DNA of 64,000 nucleotides from Halobacillus litoralis (GTDB taxonomy: Bacteria > Bacillota > Bacilli > Bacillales > Halobacillaceae): NCBI RefSeq assembly GCF_009856415.1, contig NZ_WMEZ01000003.1, forward strand, positions 124,001 through 188,000, in the 5' to 3' direction. How positions within the stretch are numbered: position 1 is the stretch's first letter; each line of letters begins with the position of its first letter. Below the pieces are notes generated by a model, which worked only from the letters and a program-made list of their open reading frames with translations, made no database searches and had not been told where the DNA came from. Below, piece by piece: positions 41,100-50,151 of the stretch. The position numbers and the translations under genes were made by a program.

Positions 41100-42032
41100 C
41101 TAATACTCTGGCACCATAACCTCCTTAAACCGCATGATAAACTTTTCGTAATGGAGATCGATGGCGATTCTAGTCTGTCCTTTTGGTCTTGAAGGGCGAA
41201 CGTCAATATAAGAAAGCCCCTTTGTTTCAATCCCCTCTGCTACATTGGCATCATAATTTATGTAATCGACTAAATCGGGATTTTTCACAAGCATGACGGT
41301 CAATAAGTCATGGATGGGGGCTCCCTTAATACCAGGAGTTTTTTCTTTATAGAATCGGTAGTAGTACTTGAAGATAGGAGCAATCATGAAGGAATAAACA
41401 TTCTTTTTTGATTGTGCAATTTCATCCACTAAACCAGGAGTAATGACAGCATGCCGAGTAACGTTCAGCGGAGTGATAGTCAGATTTTGCGCAAACGTAA
41501 GGACATAGTTGGAAGATGTCGGATCACCAAAGAAATTTGCTTCCGCAAGAGCGGTCACATTACCCGGAACGAAAAACGCCCCTCCCATCACATAAAAAGA
41601 CTGGACGAATTCCATTTGGTCAGGAAATAAAATGAATACGTTCGCAAGGGTTGTCGACCGCCCAGTACTTACGATGATGAGCTCATTTTTATACCTTTCA
41701 ATGATCGTACGAATGGTATCAAAAGGGTAAATATGATATTCCATATCCGCAGGAGGACGGATGGGACCGATGCCTTCTTTCCCATGAATTTCAGGATAAA
41801 AGATTACATCTTCCTGCTGCACTGGACTCGAGGCCCCAGGTATGATGGGAATGTCCCCTCTTCCTGCTAACTGGACAAGATAAGCGGCATTGGCTGTTGC
41901 CTGCTCCCTTGTTATATTTCCATACCCCGTAACGATGCCTACGAGGTCAAGTGCAGGGTCCAGCATCGCATACATAATAGCTAAAGAATCATCGATACCA
42001 GGATCACAAAATAAAAGAATCTTCTTCCTCAT
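41100..42032 (-). CDS. inosine/uridine-preferring nucleoside hydrolase
   Basis: GAGGAGGG lies eight bases before ATG 42032 (310 residues). The N-terminal calcium-binding motif appears as CDPGIDDSLA (normally DTDPGIDDA). The middle motif is VMGGAFFVPGNVTALAEANFFGDP, with the conserved Asn and Glu-Asn. IHDLLTVML contains the active-site Asp. It cleaves the N-glycosidic bond of nucleosides. Specificity unknown. Confidence 0.9.
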   Translation of the reverse strand: MRKKILLFCDPGIDDSLAIMYAMLDPALDLVGIVTGYGNITREQATANAAYLVQLAGRGDIPIIPGASSPVQQEDVIFYPEIHGKEGIGPIRPPADMEYHIYPFDTIRTIIERYKNELIIVSTGRSTTLANVFILFPDQMEFVQSFYVMGGAFFVPGNVTALAEANFFGDPTSSNYVLTFAQNLTITPLNVTRHAVITPGLVDEIAQSKKNVYSFMIAPIFKYYYRFYKEKTPGIKGAPIHDLLTVMLVKNPDLVDYINYDANVAEGIETKGLSYIDVRPSRPKGQTRIAIDLHYEKFIMRFKEVMVPEY

Positions 42033-42038
42033 CCACAT

Positions 42039-42463
42039 GCCCTCCTCTTCCCTCTTATCTTATTCATAAGGAATGAACGCTTATGCCGTTCATAAGAGAA
42101 TGAAGATACACCTCCGCAACTTATCCCATGCTGCGAAGCAAATTTCAAAACTTCTAGTCAGAAATCTCCTTTTCCCAGCTTCCTAGAATACTTTATTCAG
42201 CGTGTAAAAAATTCCCCAGACATCAATTCAAGCTAGGATTCTATCTCCCTTTTTATTAAACTTATGGCTTGATCAGAAATCAGCGAACAGATGTTTTGAC
42301 TTTTATATTCAAATAATGAATGATGGACGATGCGAAGCAAAAAAATAAACATTCAAGTATTCAAACATTATATAAATATATGAAAAGGGTTTTGGTCGTA
42401 GGAAATCGAACTTAATAATAAAGTACAGATCGCTGCATCAATCAAGTTCTAAGGGGGAGCAAG
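42039..42463 (+). other. intergenic region upstream of the PAS-STAS gene
   Basis: No gene supported. TTGACT at 42296-42301 could be a -35 element, but a matching -10 at standard distance is weak. Start and ribosome binding site (GGGGGAGC) of the next gene are clear. Confidence 0.4.
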
Positions 42464-43192
42464 ATGACGCCAGAAAATGAAGTGTTTGATCAACTGTCCT
42501 TAGGTGTGATGGTGATTGATTTAGACTACCGGATCACTCAAATGAATAGACAAGGCGCATGCCTTTTGCAAGTGAACGGAGAAAATGTCATAGGAGAAAG
42601 TGTGTATGATTTGTTTCCAAACGCTCCGGAAGAAGTCCGTCATGTGGAGCGAACCCTGCGGACATCCGAAGAATTCACGTTTGAGGCCATTCCCTATCAA
42701 TGGGGAAAATATAATTTATACTTATCGATTCGCACCCGTATATTAGAAAATAACGGAGAAGTTTATGGAGCGATGGTTGAATATAATGATGTGACCAATT
42801 TCTATGAAAAAGAACAGCGAATGCGGAAATGGATGGAAGACATGTCGGTGAATGTCATTCCCCTATCCAATGGCATCGTTCTTCTCCCTTTGCAGCCAAT
42901 CATGGATCAAGTCGAATTCGAATACATCCTGGATCAAGGCTTGCATAATGTGGTCTATATGAAAGCCACCCAAGTGATCATCGATTGTTCAACCATCAGT
43001 ACGGTAGACCTTGTTTTCTTTGAAAAACTATCCAAGCTCATTCAATCCCTATCCTTAATGGGCATCCGTACGACGATTACTGGGATGAAGCCCGAATTAT
43101 CTAAGTTGTGGGTTTCTTCCAACCTTCCAGCTCTTAAAGTCAAGTTCTTTACAAATTTACAAGTCGCTTTAAAAGAGTTATACACCAAATAA
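42464..43192 (+). CDS. PAS-STAS protein, RsbR-like
   Basis: The 242-residue protein starts behind AAGGGGGAGC. A PAS domain covers residues 5-115 (LSLGVMVIDLDYRITQMNRQG, FEAIPYQWGKY) and a STAS domain about 128-240 (VIPLSNGIVLLPLQPIMDQ, IIDCSTISTVDLVFFEKLSK, TTITGMKPEL). RsbR-type proteins of this layout form the stressosome that controls sigma B. The STAS segment DCSTISTVD has Ser and Thr where RsbR carries its phosphorylated Thr residues. Confidence 0.82.
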   Translation: MTPENEVFDQLSLGVMVIDLDYRITQMNRQGACLLQVNGENVIGESVYDLFPNAPEEVRHVERTLRTSEEFTFEAIPYQWGKYNLYLSIRTRILENNGEVYGAMVEYNDVTNFYEKEQRMRKWMEDMSVNVIPLSNGIVLLPLQPIMDQVEFEYILDQGLHNVVYMKATQVIIDCSTISTVDLVFFEKLSKLIQSLSLMGIRTTITGMKPELSKLWVSSNLPALKVKFFTNLQVALKELYTK

Positions 43193-43241
43193 ATCAAAAT
43201 AGTATGGTATTTTCTAACCTATGAACCATTTTAAAGTTGTA

Positions 43242-43284
43242 AGACCACAGGAATGGAGCGGCAATAGCTTCATCCCTGTGGTTC
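43242..43284 (+). terminator. terminator of the PAS-STAS gene
   Basis: GACCACAGG/CCCTGTGGTTC imperfect stem with a long loop. Confidence 0.6.
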
Positions 43285-43505
43285 AACACCGTACGACTAA
43301 ACGCTTTTAGACATGGCCGATGAGGATTCGATTTCGGGAAAGAAAACTTCCCGATTTTAATAAAGCTCATAACATCCATTCGTGTTGGTCACAGACCCTC
43401 ATCAGCTAATGCATTCTTGCACGGAAGGACAGAAAAAATGAATCTTTTCCCCTTTAGAAACGTAAATAAACCAGAAACGAATGCTTCTGTCTGGAGGTGA
43501 TTCTC

Positions 43506-43610
43506 ATGTTTTTCAGAATCTTCCACAAAGCTAACCGACCCACAAAAATCATCCTGCTCTCAGGATCTGTTCTACTACTCCTCACTGGGCTGATTTCCCT
43601 CATTTTTTAA
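43506..43610 (+). CDS. 34-residue membrane peptide
   Basis: GGAGGTGATTCTC gives an excellent ribosome binding site before ATG 43506. The basic N-terminus (FHKANRPTK) is followed by one hydrophobic helix (IILLSGSVLLLLTGLISLIF) to the C-terminus. The site quality is the main evidence. Function unknown. Confidence 0.55.
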   Translation: MFFRIFHKANRPTKIILLSGSVLLLLTGLISLIF

Positions 43611-43650
43611 AACAAAAGAAAGTAAGATGGTTTTCCAACAACTATTCATA

Positions 43651-43683
43651 AAAAAATGAGCGCCCCATCTGACTGGGACGCTT
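43651..43683 (-). terminator. terminator of the DUF3243 gene
   Basis: AGCG.CCCA/TGGGGCGCT stem and seven T on the minus strand. Confidence 0.8.
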
Positions 43684-43688
43684 GTCTT

Positions 43689-43991
43689 TTAGTTGGTTTG
43701 ATCTGTCAGTTTAACCAATACATGAGCCATGTGTTCCCGTTCTTCTTTATTCGCTACATTCCATAATTCGTTTAAGACCTTCTCTTCACGGTTTCTCGGT
43801 TCTTCGTGCTCAGCCAGGTAATCAGCTACTCGCTTCGCCCCTTTGGAAAGACCTTCTTCCCCTAAACCTAACTTTTCTCCTTTTTGGACCTTGTCACCTA
43901 AATAATCTTTGAACGTGTCAAAGTGCTGTAGAATATCTTCTTTCTTTTCTTCATTCATTTGTTTGGCTGCTTGTTTCGGATCTTGTGCCAT
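43689..43991 (-). CDS. DUF3243 family protein (YmfJ-like)
   Basis: The 100-residue protein begins at ATG 43991 behind AAAAGGAGG. It is helical and shows DILQHFDTFKDYLGDKVQKGEKLGL and VLNELWNVANKEEREHMAHVLVKL, which are DUF3243 marks. Function unknown. Confidence 0.85.
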   Translation of the reverse strand: MAQDPKQAAKQMNEEKKEDILQHFDTFKDYLGDKVQKGEKLGLGEEGLSKGAKRVADYLAEHEEPRNREEKVLNELWNVANKEEREHMAHVLVKLTDQTN

Positions 43992-44100
43992 TGGAACTCC
44001 TCCTTTTATTGATGTATAGAAGGCGTTTCCTTTTTTGACCTAGGACTAAACATCTCGAAATGTCACATAAAATATAAAAAACACACAATTATTTTTCCAT

Positions 44101-44125
44101 GTTTTAACATTCGTTAAACGGGTAT
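44101..44125 (+). promoter_or_regulatory. sigma-B-type promoter of the YjzC-like gene
   Basis: GTTTTA (44101-44106), 13-bp spacer and GGGTAT (44120-44125) match the general-stress promoter consensus GTTTAA-N12-14-GGGTAT. Confidence 0.7.
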
Positions 44126-44173
44126 CTATAGGATGTGCGCACATAAAACCATTACAAAAAGGAGTTTTCAACT

Positions 44174-44362
44174 ATGGCTGATCGTTACAAAACAGGAGAA
44201 AAAGCCCCAGAAAACGGAACATACAAATTCGACGGTTTAGTAAATGATGGAAATGAAAACGAAGTAACTGAAGATGAAAAACATATCGAATTGAGCAGCG
44301 GAGACCAGTTTCCTCCGATCCGTTCCAATAAAGAAGCCGCTTATTGGACAAAAGCTAACTAA
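44174..44362 (+). CDS. YjzC-like small protein
   Basis: ATG 44174 follows AAAAGGAG. The 62-residue protein opens with RYKTGEKAPENGTYKFDG and has LSSGDQFPPIRSNKEAAYW, both as in YjzC of Bacillus. YjzC is small and of unknown role. The sigma-B-like promoter suggests stress induction. Confidence 0.75.
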   Translation: MADRYKTGEKAPENGTYKFDGLVNDGNENEVTEDEKHIELSSGDQFPPIRSNKEAAYWTKAN

Positions 44363-44771
44363 TGGATAAACATAAAATTCCTGAGTACTAGGCTCAGGAA
44401 TTTTTTATTTCTTATTATCTTGAATAATTAAGGTTATTTCTGAAAGGACTACCTTGAACGAGCAAGAGAAAAAGCCTTCGCCTATTGAGGTAAAACGTAT
44501 TCTATAGCTACAGCAAACCTCTTCCTTTCCACTCCTTCTCCCAATGATTCTCGATTCTTTTTAATACAAAACTGAGTCCAATCAAGGACATGCTTCACAT
44601 TGCCGCCAGTGCCATTCATTTCCTTTGGTTCATGAAAGATTAGAGGTCCTAATAAGATCTCATCAGCTCCCCCCCTTTTCTTCATAAAAAAATGAAACCG
44701 TAGAAAGATACAGTTCGTAAGCTAAAAGGAATAGTAATCAATGGTCTATCCAAACTCAGGAGGAGGACAAA
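44363..44771. other. intergenic region with terminator at 44377-44406
   Basis: The terminator (AATTCCTGAG/CTCAGGAATT then TTTTTT) ends the YjzC-like gene. A 67-codon minus-strand frame (44685-44482) has no usable ribosome binding site and no family match, and I do not call it a gene. Confidence 0.6.
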
Positions 44772-45716
44772 ATGATTATAAATATCCTGCTTATTTTTAT
44801 TGGGATCGTGTTCTTAGTTATTGCGTTTAGCGCTGCCTATCACAGCATGCAATTAGCACGGGAGAAAGATTCTTTTGTACCTATGGGTGAAATGGTGGAA
44901 GTTGATCATCAGAAGATGCACGTATATCAAGAAGGAGGCGGGCAGGAGACGCTTGTTTTCATGTCAGGAAACGGCATCAGTTCCCCGATATTCGATTTCA
45001 AATCCCTTTTTTCACTGTTAAGAGACCAATATAAGATTGCTGTCGTAGAGAAACAAGGCTATGGGTTCAGTGAAATTACCAATAGCCCTCGTGACATTCA
45101 CACTATTATGTCACAAACACGCAAAGCCCTGGCTGACGCAGGCATCCGTGCCCCCTATATTTTAGTTCCACATTCGGCTTCGGGACTTGAGGCCTTATAT
45201 TGGGCACATAAGCACCCCGAAGAAGTAAAGGCGATCATCGGACTGGATATCGCGGTGCCGGCAGCTTATGAAAATCTTAAAATCAATATTCCTCTGTTCC
45301 ATTTCGCTTCATTCTTAGCCAAAATGGGAATCACAAGATGGATCCCAAACGCCTCCGAAAGTTCTGCTATGAAGGGAGGAACGTTGACGGAAAGGGAAAA
45401 GGAGATAAACCGCGCCGTCTTTTATCGACGAACAGCTACGAAAAATATGTTGAATGAAGTAAAAGAAATCCACTGTAACGCTGAAAAGGTTGGAAACTTA
45501 CCTACCCCCGACGTCCCCATCTTATTATTTGCTTCCAACGGGGAGGGAACAGGATGGGATAAAGAGACATGGTCCAGAACCCAACGGGACTTCATCCAAA
45601 AGGCAAGACAAGGAAGAATGATAGAATTAAACACTCCTCACTCTGTTCATAATATTGAATACCATAAAATTGCAACGGAAACGAAAGAATTTTTAAACCA
45701 TGAAGCAGCAGGGTAA
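44772..45716 (+). CDS. membrane-anchored alpha/beta hydrolase
   Basis: ATG 44772 follows CAGGAGGAGG. Residues 3-20 form a membrane anchor. The hydrolase domain has the oxyanion segment VFMSGNGISSPIFDF, a nucleophile elbow PHSASG (Ser in H-S-A-S-G, a change from GxSxG) and a likely C-terminal His in TPHSVHNIEYH. It hydrolyses an unknown ester or amide outside the membrane or at its inner face. Confidence 0.82.
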   Translation: MIINILLIFIGIVFLVIAFSAAYHSMQLAREKDSFVPMGEMVEVDHQKMHVYQEGGGQETLVFMSGNGISSPIFDFKSLFSLLRDQYKIAVVEKQGYGFSEITNSPRDIHTIMSQTRKALADAGIRAPYILVPHSASGLEALYWAHKHPEEVKAIIGLDIAVPAAYENLKINIPLFHFASFLAKMGITRWIPNASESSAMKGGTLTEREKEINRAVFYRRTATKNMLNEVKEIHCNAEKVGNLPTPDVPILLFASNGEGTGWDKETWSRTQRDFIQKARQGRMIELNTPHSVHNIEYHKIATETKEFLNHEAAG

Positions 45717-45735
45717 ACGTTTCATAATAAAAATA

Positions 45736-45766
45736 ACCCCCAGCTATTAACGTTTGCTGGGGGGGA
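45736..45766. terminator. terminator between convergent hydrolase and DUF2817 genes
   Basis: CCCCCAGC/GCTGGGGG stem with an eleven-base loop. Confidence 0.75.
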
Positions 45767-45775
45767 TTGTATTCA

Positions 45776-46924
45776 CTAAAACGTTTGATTTGGTGCTGAC
45801 GATTGAAGGATGTCCTCTTCCTTTAACAAAGCCTCAATCGCCACACGAGCTTCCTGCAAAACCGCTTCCTTCCATTCATCTTCTTGCGGATAGAACATAT
45901 TCATCAACTCTTCCCGGATCCATTCCCTGCTTTCCGGATGGTCCGTTCCTTCCCAATACAGCTGGTTTTCCAGGATGATCGTCGTAAACTCCCGCAGTTC
46001 TGCTTCGCGGCTGGTCCCGAATGTCCCAAACTCAAATAAAGCTGAGAAAAGAGAGGTAGAAGAGAATTCAGATTCTCTTAATTCATAAAAGTAATTCGTT
46101 GAATCTCCTTTGACGTCATCCGGAGAAAATACCTGGATATTATCCATTCCATAGGAAGCTTTCAATTCCTCTTCCTCTTTGCCGTGCTTCTCTGAGATAA
46201 CCATGGTCACTTCATTGGTTGGGCCAAGGGCTGTGTGCCAATCCATGTGAATGACCTTCTTGAATTGTTCCAACAAGTGTCTTTGCCACGTTTTGATATG
46301 GGAAGCCGATTGCTCTTCATCGTAACCACCAAAATATACGCCACGATCGAACTGAAACTGTCCCATACCCTTCGCCTGCTTGATTCCTTTGTACCCTTCG
46401 TTCATCATCCCTTTACTTAAAGCTTCATATAGCTCCGTCTTCTCTTTAGAAATCAGATCCACTGGTTTCTTCGGGAGAAAGATGTGACTTTCTTTTTCGT
46501 AATTTTCATTAAGGTCATAAGGGATCTCCGTTTCTTCTAAAAAGTAGTTGCGGTTCAAATCCACGTTGTTTTCTGTGACTCTGCGAAAATGCCTCATCCC
46601 CCACGGGTTGATGGCATGCACGAAACACACCCCTGTGATCGATGGGTCGATGGATTCAAGGTATTGATCGACGAACAAATGGATGACAGCTGCTCCTGCG
46701 TATCCTTCGATCCCATGCTCTCCCGATGTTAGCATGGCGACTTTGTCGTTAGAAGAAGTCGCTTCCGCATAAATGATGTCAATCGTGTTGTCTTCATTTT
46801 CACCAATGGAATGCTGATAGAGTTTGGCTTCTGGCCATACTTTTTGAACCTTACTCAATAAACCTCTAAATGTCTCTCTGGATTCTTCATAATCATTTTT
46901 GAAATAGTTATGGATATCGATCAT
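45776..46924 (-). CDS. DUF2817 family M14-like metallo-carboxypeptidase
   Basis: I favour ATG 46924 behind AAGGGATGGTGAG (382 residues). Zinc-site-like motifs are GEHGIEGYAG (His and Glu), NPWGMRHFRRVTENNVDLNRN and MDWHTALGP (second His). These fit DUF2817, a relative of M14 carboxypeptidases. The substrate is unknown; peptide or glutamyl-amide cleavage is typical. Confidence 0.82.
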   Translation of the reverse strand: MIDIHNYFKNDYEESRETFRGLLSKVQKVWPEAKLYQHSIGENEDNTIDIIYAEATSSNDKVAMLTSGEHGIEGYAGAAVIHLFVDQYLESIDPSITGVCFVHAINPWGMRHFRRVTENNVDLNRNYFLEETEIPYDLNENYEKESHIFLPKKPVDLISKEKTELYEALSKGMMNEGYKGIKQAKGMGQFQFDRGVYFGGYDEEQSASHIKTWQRHLLEQFKKVIHMDWHTALGPTNEVTMVISEKHGKEEEELKASYGMDNIQVFSPDDVKGDSTNYFYELRESEFSSTSLFSALFEFGTFGTSREAELREFTTIILENQLYWEGTDHPESREWIREELMNMFYPQEDEWKEAVLQEARVAIEALLKEEDILQSSAPNQTF

Positions 46925-47040
46925 ACTCACCATCCCTTTATAGTAATAGACGAGACTTCTAAACAGTTTCCAATTCACTCAATCTCTTTAGTAAAGATAC
47001 CTTTCATTCGAAATCCCGAAACCTATGATCGATAAAAAAG

Positions 47041-47082
47041 AATGCCTGACCCCAGCTTAAACACAGTTGGGGTCAGGCATTC
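47041..47082 (-). terminator. terminator of the siderophore operon
   Basis: AATGCCTGACCCCA/TGGGGTCAGGCATT stem, 9 bp after the aspartokinase stop. It ends the long minus-strand operon. Confidence 0.85.
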
Positions 47083-47091
47083 GATTAACTT

Positions 47092-48300
47092 TCAATGAGC
47101 AAGTGGAAATTTGTGCTGCTTCCCACTCATAAAGGCAGCATACAACCGACGTGCCAAATCCATTCCATGTTCTTCAGGAACGGAAACACTCCATACCGCT
47201 GGGTGAGTGTCGATCGAATGGACGCCTTCCAAAGGCATCAACTTTTTCTCATTCAGCAAAGCAGTCTGCATCCTTTTTTCTTCCTCGTTCACAAAGATCA
47301 AGTGAATGGCCGATTGTTGAAATTCCGGTTGAATCGTTTGGATTCCTAATTGATCTTTGGATTGGTTCAGCCATGATATCGCCTGATTGAAGTCGTCTTC
47401 CTTAATCACTAGGAGAAACTCATCAGAATGAGAATGGATTTGCTTGGTTCCGATCATGCCGTAATCCTTCATCCCCCTTAAAAGTTTTTCCTTTTTCAAG
47501 CTGCTTCCAGAAAGGCGGAGATGACAGAGACTTCTTTGGTGGGTTACCCCTGCGACAGAAGGAAGGGATGGATCTTTTGATATCCAGGTCCCTGAGTGTT
47601 CGCAGAAACTTGAACGAATGACAAGAGGCACTTGATATTCTTTCGCATGGGCGACCGCACGCGGATGAATGACCCCGGCCCCCATTTCAGCCATGGTAAG
47701 CAGGCTGTCGTAATCCATGGTTGAATATTTCCCTGCGTCCGGGATCACACGTGGATCTGCCGCATACACCCCATCGACATCGGTGCAGATTTCACAACGG
47801 TCCGCCTTCAGTGCTGCAGCCAAGGCAGCGGCCGTCGTATCGGAACCTCCTCGGCCAAGCGTACAGATCTCTCCGTTTGCAGCTGCGCCTTGGAACCCGG
47901 CGACAACGACAACCTTCCCTTTTTGCATCTGTTTTTCAATCGCGTCGGTATCAATCGCCGTTATTCTAGCATTCCCGTGAAGGTATTCCACTTCAATCCC
48001 TGCCTGCTCGCCGGTCATAGCGATCGCTGCCTGTCCTTTTTCTTGAAGGGCGAGCGCCATAAGTGCGCAGGACACTTGTTCACCTGTAGATAAAAGCAGA
48101 TCCTTTTCTCTTCCATTCGTACAGGAAGAGACTTCGCATGAGAGCTGCTCCAGATGATTGGTGGCGTCTCCCATGGCTGAGACAGCAACGACCAACTGGT
48201 TTCCTTTCTTATGTTCACCGATGATCCGATCGGCTGACTGTCTGATTCGCTCGGTGGTTTGGAGTGAAGTGCCTCCATATTTTTGTACAATGATCGCCAC
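47092..48300 (-). CDS. aspartokinase, last gene of the siderophore operon
   Basis: The 402-residue protein has the aspartokinase core: IIVQKYGGTSL (residues 3-13), VVAGFQGAAANGEICTLGRGGSDTTAAALAAAL and CEICTDVDGVYAADPRVIPDA. The C-terminal half (about 265-400) should be the ACT regulatory pair, but it looks divergent and lacks a clear conserved ACT core, so feedback control may be lost or changed. It lies 23 bp after the second IucA/IucC gene, in line with it. Aspartyl phosphate leads through the semialdehyde to 2,4-diaminobutyrate, the first precursor of this siderophore, so it is probably a dedicated supply enzyme, as Ask_Ect is in ectoine clusters. Confidence 0.85.
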   Translation of the reverse strand: MAIIVQKYGGTSLQTTERIRQSADRIIGEHKKGNQLVVAVSAMGDATNHLEQLSCEVSSCTNGREKDLLLSTGEQVSCALMALALQEKGQAAIAMTGEQAGIEVEYLHGNARITAIDTDAIEKQMQKGKVVVVAGFQGAAANGEICTLGRGGSDTTAAALAAALKADRCEICTDVDGVYAADPRVIPDAGKYSTMDYDSLLTMAEMGAGVIHPRAVAHAKEYQVPLVIRSSFCEHSGTWISKDPSLPSVAGVTHQRSLCHLRLSGSSLKKEKLLRGMKDYGMIGTKQIHSHSDEFLLVIKEDDFNQAISWLNQSKDQLGIQTIQPEFQQSAIHLIFVNEEEKRMQTALLNEKKLMPLEGVHSIDTHPAVWSVSVPEEHGMDLARRLYAAFMSGKQHKFPLAH

Positions 48301-48323
48301 GATCCATCCCTCTTTTCGTCAGG

Positions 48324-50135
48324 TTATCCGATCGGCTGTTCTTTAAAAGCAGCCAATGCATTGGTTACTTTGCCAAATTCTGATGCATGCGGGCGGTCAT
48401 CCCCATCGGCATAGCCATAATCGACCATACGGTTGCGGTTCAGACAAAGCTTCGTCATTTCCGGCTTGAAGAAATCGAACAGTACAAACCGTTCCTTCAA
48501 TTCCGGGAACTTGCGCTGGTAGTCGAGGATCGACTCAGCAAGCAGCTGCCAGAAGACTTCTTCATTCAATAAATGATGCTTTTCTAGAATATGGCTTAAA
48601 TAACGCAGATGGCAGATGAACAGTCCCGTAAAGATGAACTGCGTCAAGCCTTCCGGTGGCTCTGTTCGCAGCACGGCTTTCATTTCTTCCGTTACGTGCT
48701 GAAGCTCAGGAAATGGCTGGTCTGTCACGTTCACATCATCGACGAAGTCTTTGACCGCCAGACGGTGCGGCTCGTAATCTTTCAATACGAGAATTGTATT
48801 CTGCCCATGTGGAGAAAAGACCGTCCCATATTTGTATAAGTAGTGAAGCAACGGATCCATAACCACTTGATAAAACTTCTTCATCCAATCTTCCGGATTC
48901 AGTTCAGATGACTCGATCAAGGATTGAATGAATGGTTTCCCGTGATGATCTTCGTGGACGAGCGCAGCAAGTGTGATAGCCTGTTCGCCGTCTTCCAAAT
49001 ACGTATAGATGCTTTCCCGCCAAATCGTTCCCAGTATTTCAAGGTATTGATACGGAGCATCCTTAACTGCAGAATACTGTTTATGATCCACATTGATGCT
49101 TGCGTTTTCCCCCGGCAGTATCACCCGGCACTCGTTCTTTAAAAAGTCATCTTGTTCATAAAGGCCTTTAATCCATTCCGTGACTTTCGGAGCGATCACT
49201 GTCCGTTCGGATGGCAGCCCGCGATAAACGAGCGTGTTCAAAATACTCATCGGAAGCTTTACATGATGTTTCTCTTTATAGCTTCTGTTCACAAACGTAC
49301 GGATCGACTGTTGAGGAAGATAGGCATCGTCGCCATCACCCACCGCGATGATTTCCTTTTTCGCGATTTCTTCCGGGAAGTTTTGGATCAGCTGGTTTTT
49401 CCACTGCCATTCATGGACAGGGAAAAAGAAATAGTCTTCCGGATTACGGTTCTGTTTCCTAACCTCAGAAAAGAAACGCTCCCTCTCTTGTACACTTAAC
49501 TCCTCCTTCAGAAGTGTTTCATAGCTGAGATTCTGTACCGATTGGAAGGTTGCTAGATTTTTATGTGCCGCTATCCAGGAAAGCTGCACTTCCTGCTGGT
49601 GCTCAGGTGCAAAACGCAGGTAGTCATCATAACCGAAACCGATTCTACCTTTGTTGTAGGTGATCCACGGGTGCCCCTTCATATATCCTTCAAGTTCCGC
49701 ATAATCGATGGAAGCGAGTTCATCAGACGAACGGTCTGTCTTTTCCATGAGATGCACATCAGCGATTAAAGTCGCATTCATTTCTTTGATCAGATGGCCG
49801 GTCGTTTCTGCAGACATGCCGATGATTTCCTTTAAGTCAATCAGAAATTCGATGGCATTGTCCGCTTCTTCCTGGACCCCCTGCTCGACTTTTATCAGTT
49901 CATCAGCGGAGACATCAAAACTATCGAACAAGCGCTTCTCCGCAAAGAACCGATAGGACTTCTCAGTGGAAACGGACAGTTCATACGCTCTCGTTTTCCC
50001 GTCTACACGTAAAACTTCCGGCTGAATCATATCCTCGTACATGTATTCTGCGAACATTTTCGCCATCAATTGTTGATTGGCTTTTTTCCAATTCTCTGCG
50101 TTCAATTGTTCATGAATGTCCTGTTGAAATAACAA
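48324..50135 (-). CDS. IucA/IucC-type NIS siderophore synthetase (RhbF-like)
   Basis: TTG 50135 follows GAGGGGATCG; the protein has 603 residues. The N-terminal IucA/IucC domain has HPWITYNKGRIGFGYDDYLRFAPEH, FPVHEWQWKN and HVKLPMSILNTLVYRGLPSERT. The C-terminal FhuF-like part has LEDGEQAITLAALVHEDHHGKPF and YKYGTVFSPHGQNTILVLKD. These enzymes activate a citrate carboxylate with ATP and form the amide with an N-hydroxy-N-acyl diamine. It is the second synthetase of the operon, in the place of rhbF, and probably adds the second arm. Confidence 0.92.
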   Translation of the reverse strand: MLFQQDIHEQLNAENWKKANQQLMAKMFAEYMYEDMIQPEVLRVDGKTRAYELSVSTEKSYRFFAEKRLFDSFDVSADELIKVEQGVQEEADNAIEFLIDLKEIIGMSAETTGHLIKEMNATLIADVHLMEKTDRSSDELASIDYAELEGYMKGHPWITYNKGRIGFGYDDYLRFAPEHQQEVQLSWIAAHKNLATFQSVQNLSYETLLKEELSVQERERFFSEVRKQNRNPEDYFFFPVHEWQWKNQLIQNFPEEIAKKEIIAVGDGDDAYLPQQSIRTFVNRSYKEKHHVKLPMSILNTLVYRGLPSERTVIAPKVTEWIKGLYEQDDFLKNECRVILPGENASINVDHKQYSAVKDAPYQYLEILGTIWRESIYTYLEDGEQAITLAALVHEDHHGKPFIQSLIESSELNPEDWMKKFYQVVMDPLLHYLYKYGTVFSPHGQNTILVLKDYEPHRLAVKDFVDDVNVTDQPFPELQHVTEEMKAVLRTEPPEGLTQFIFTGLFICHLRYLSHILEKHHLLNEEVFWQLLAESILDYQRKFPELKERFVLFDFFKPEMTKLCLNRNRMVDYGYADGDDRPHASEFGKVTNALAAFKEQPIG

Positions 50136-50151
50136 ACCGATCCCCTCTTTC

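Noticed and set aside
44482-44685. Minus-strand frame of 67 codons
   Set aside because: The poly-G stretch that looks like a ribosome binding site lies inside the frame, not before its start. No family recognised.
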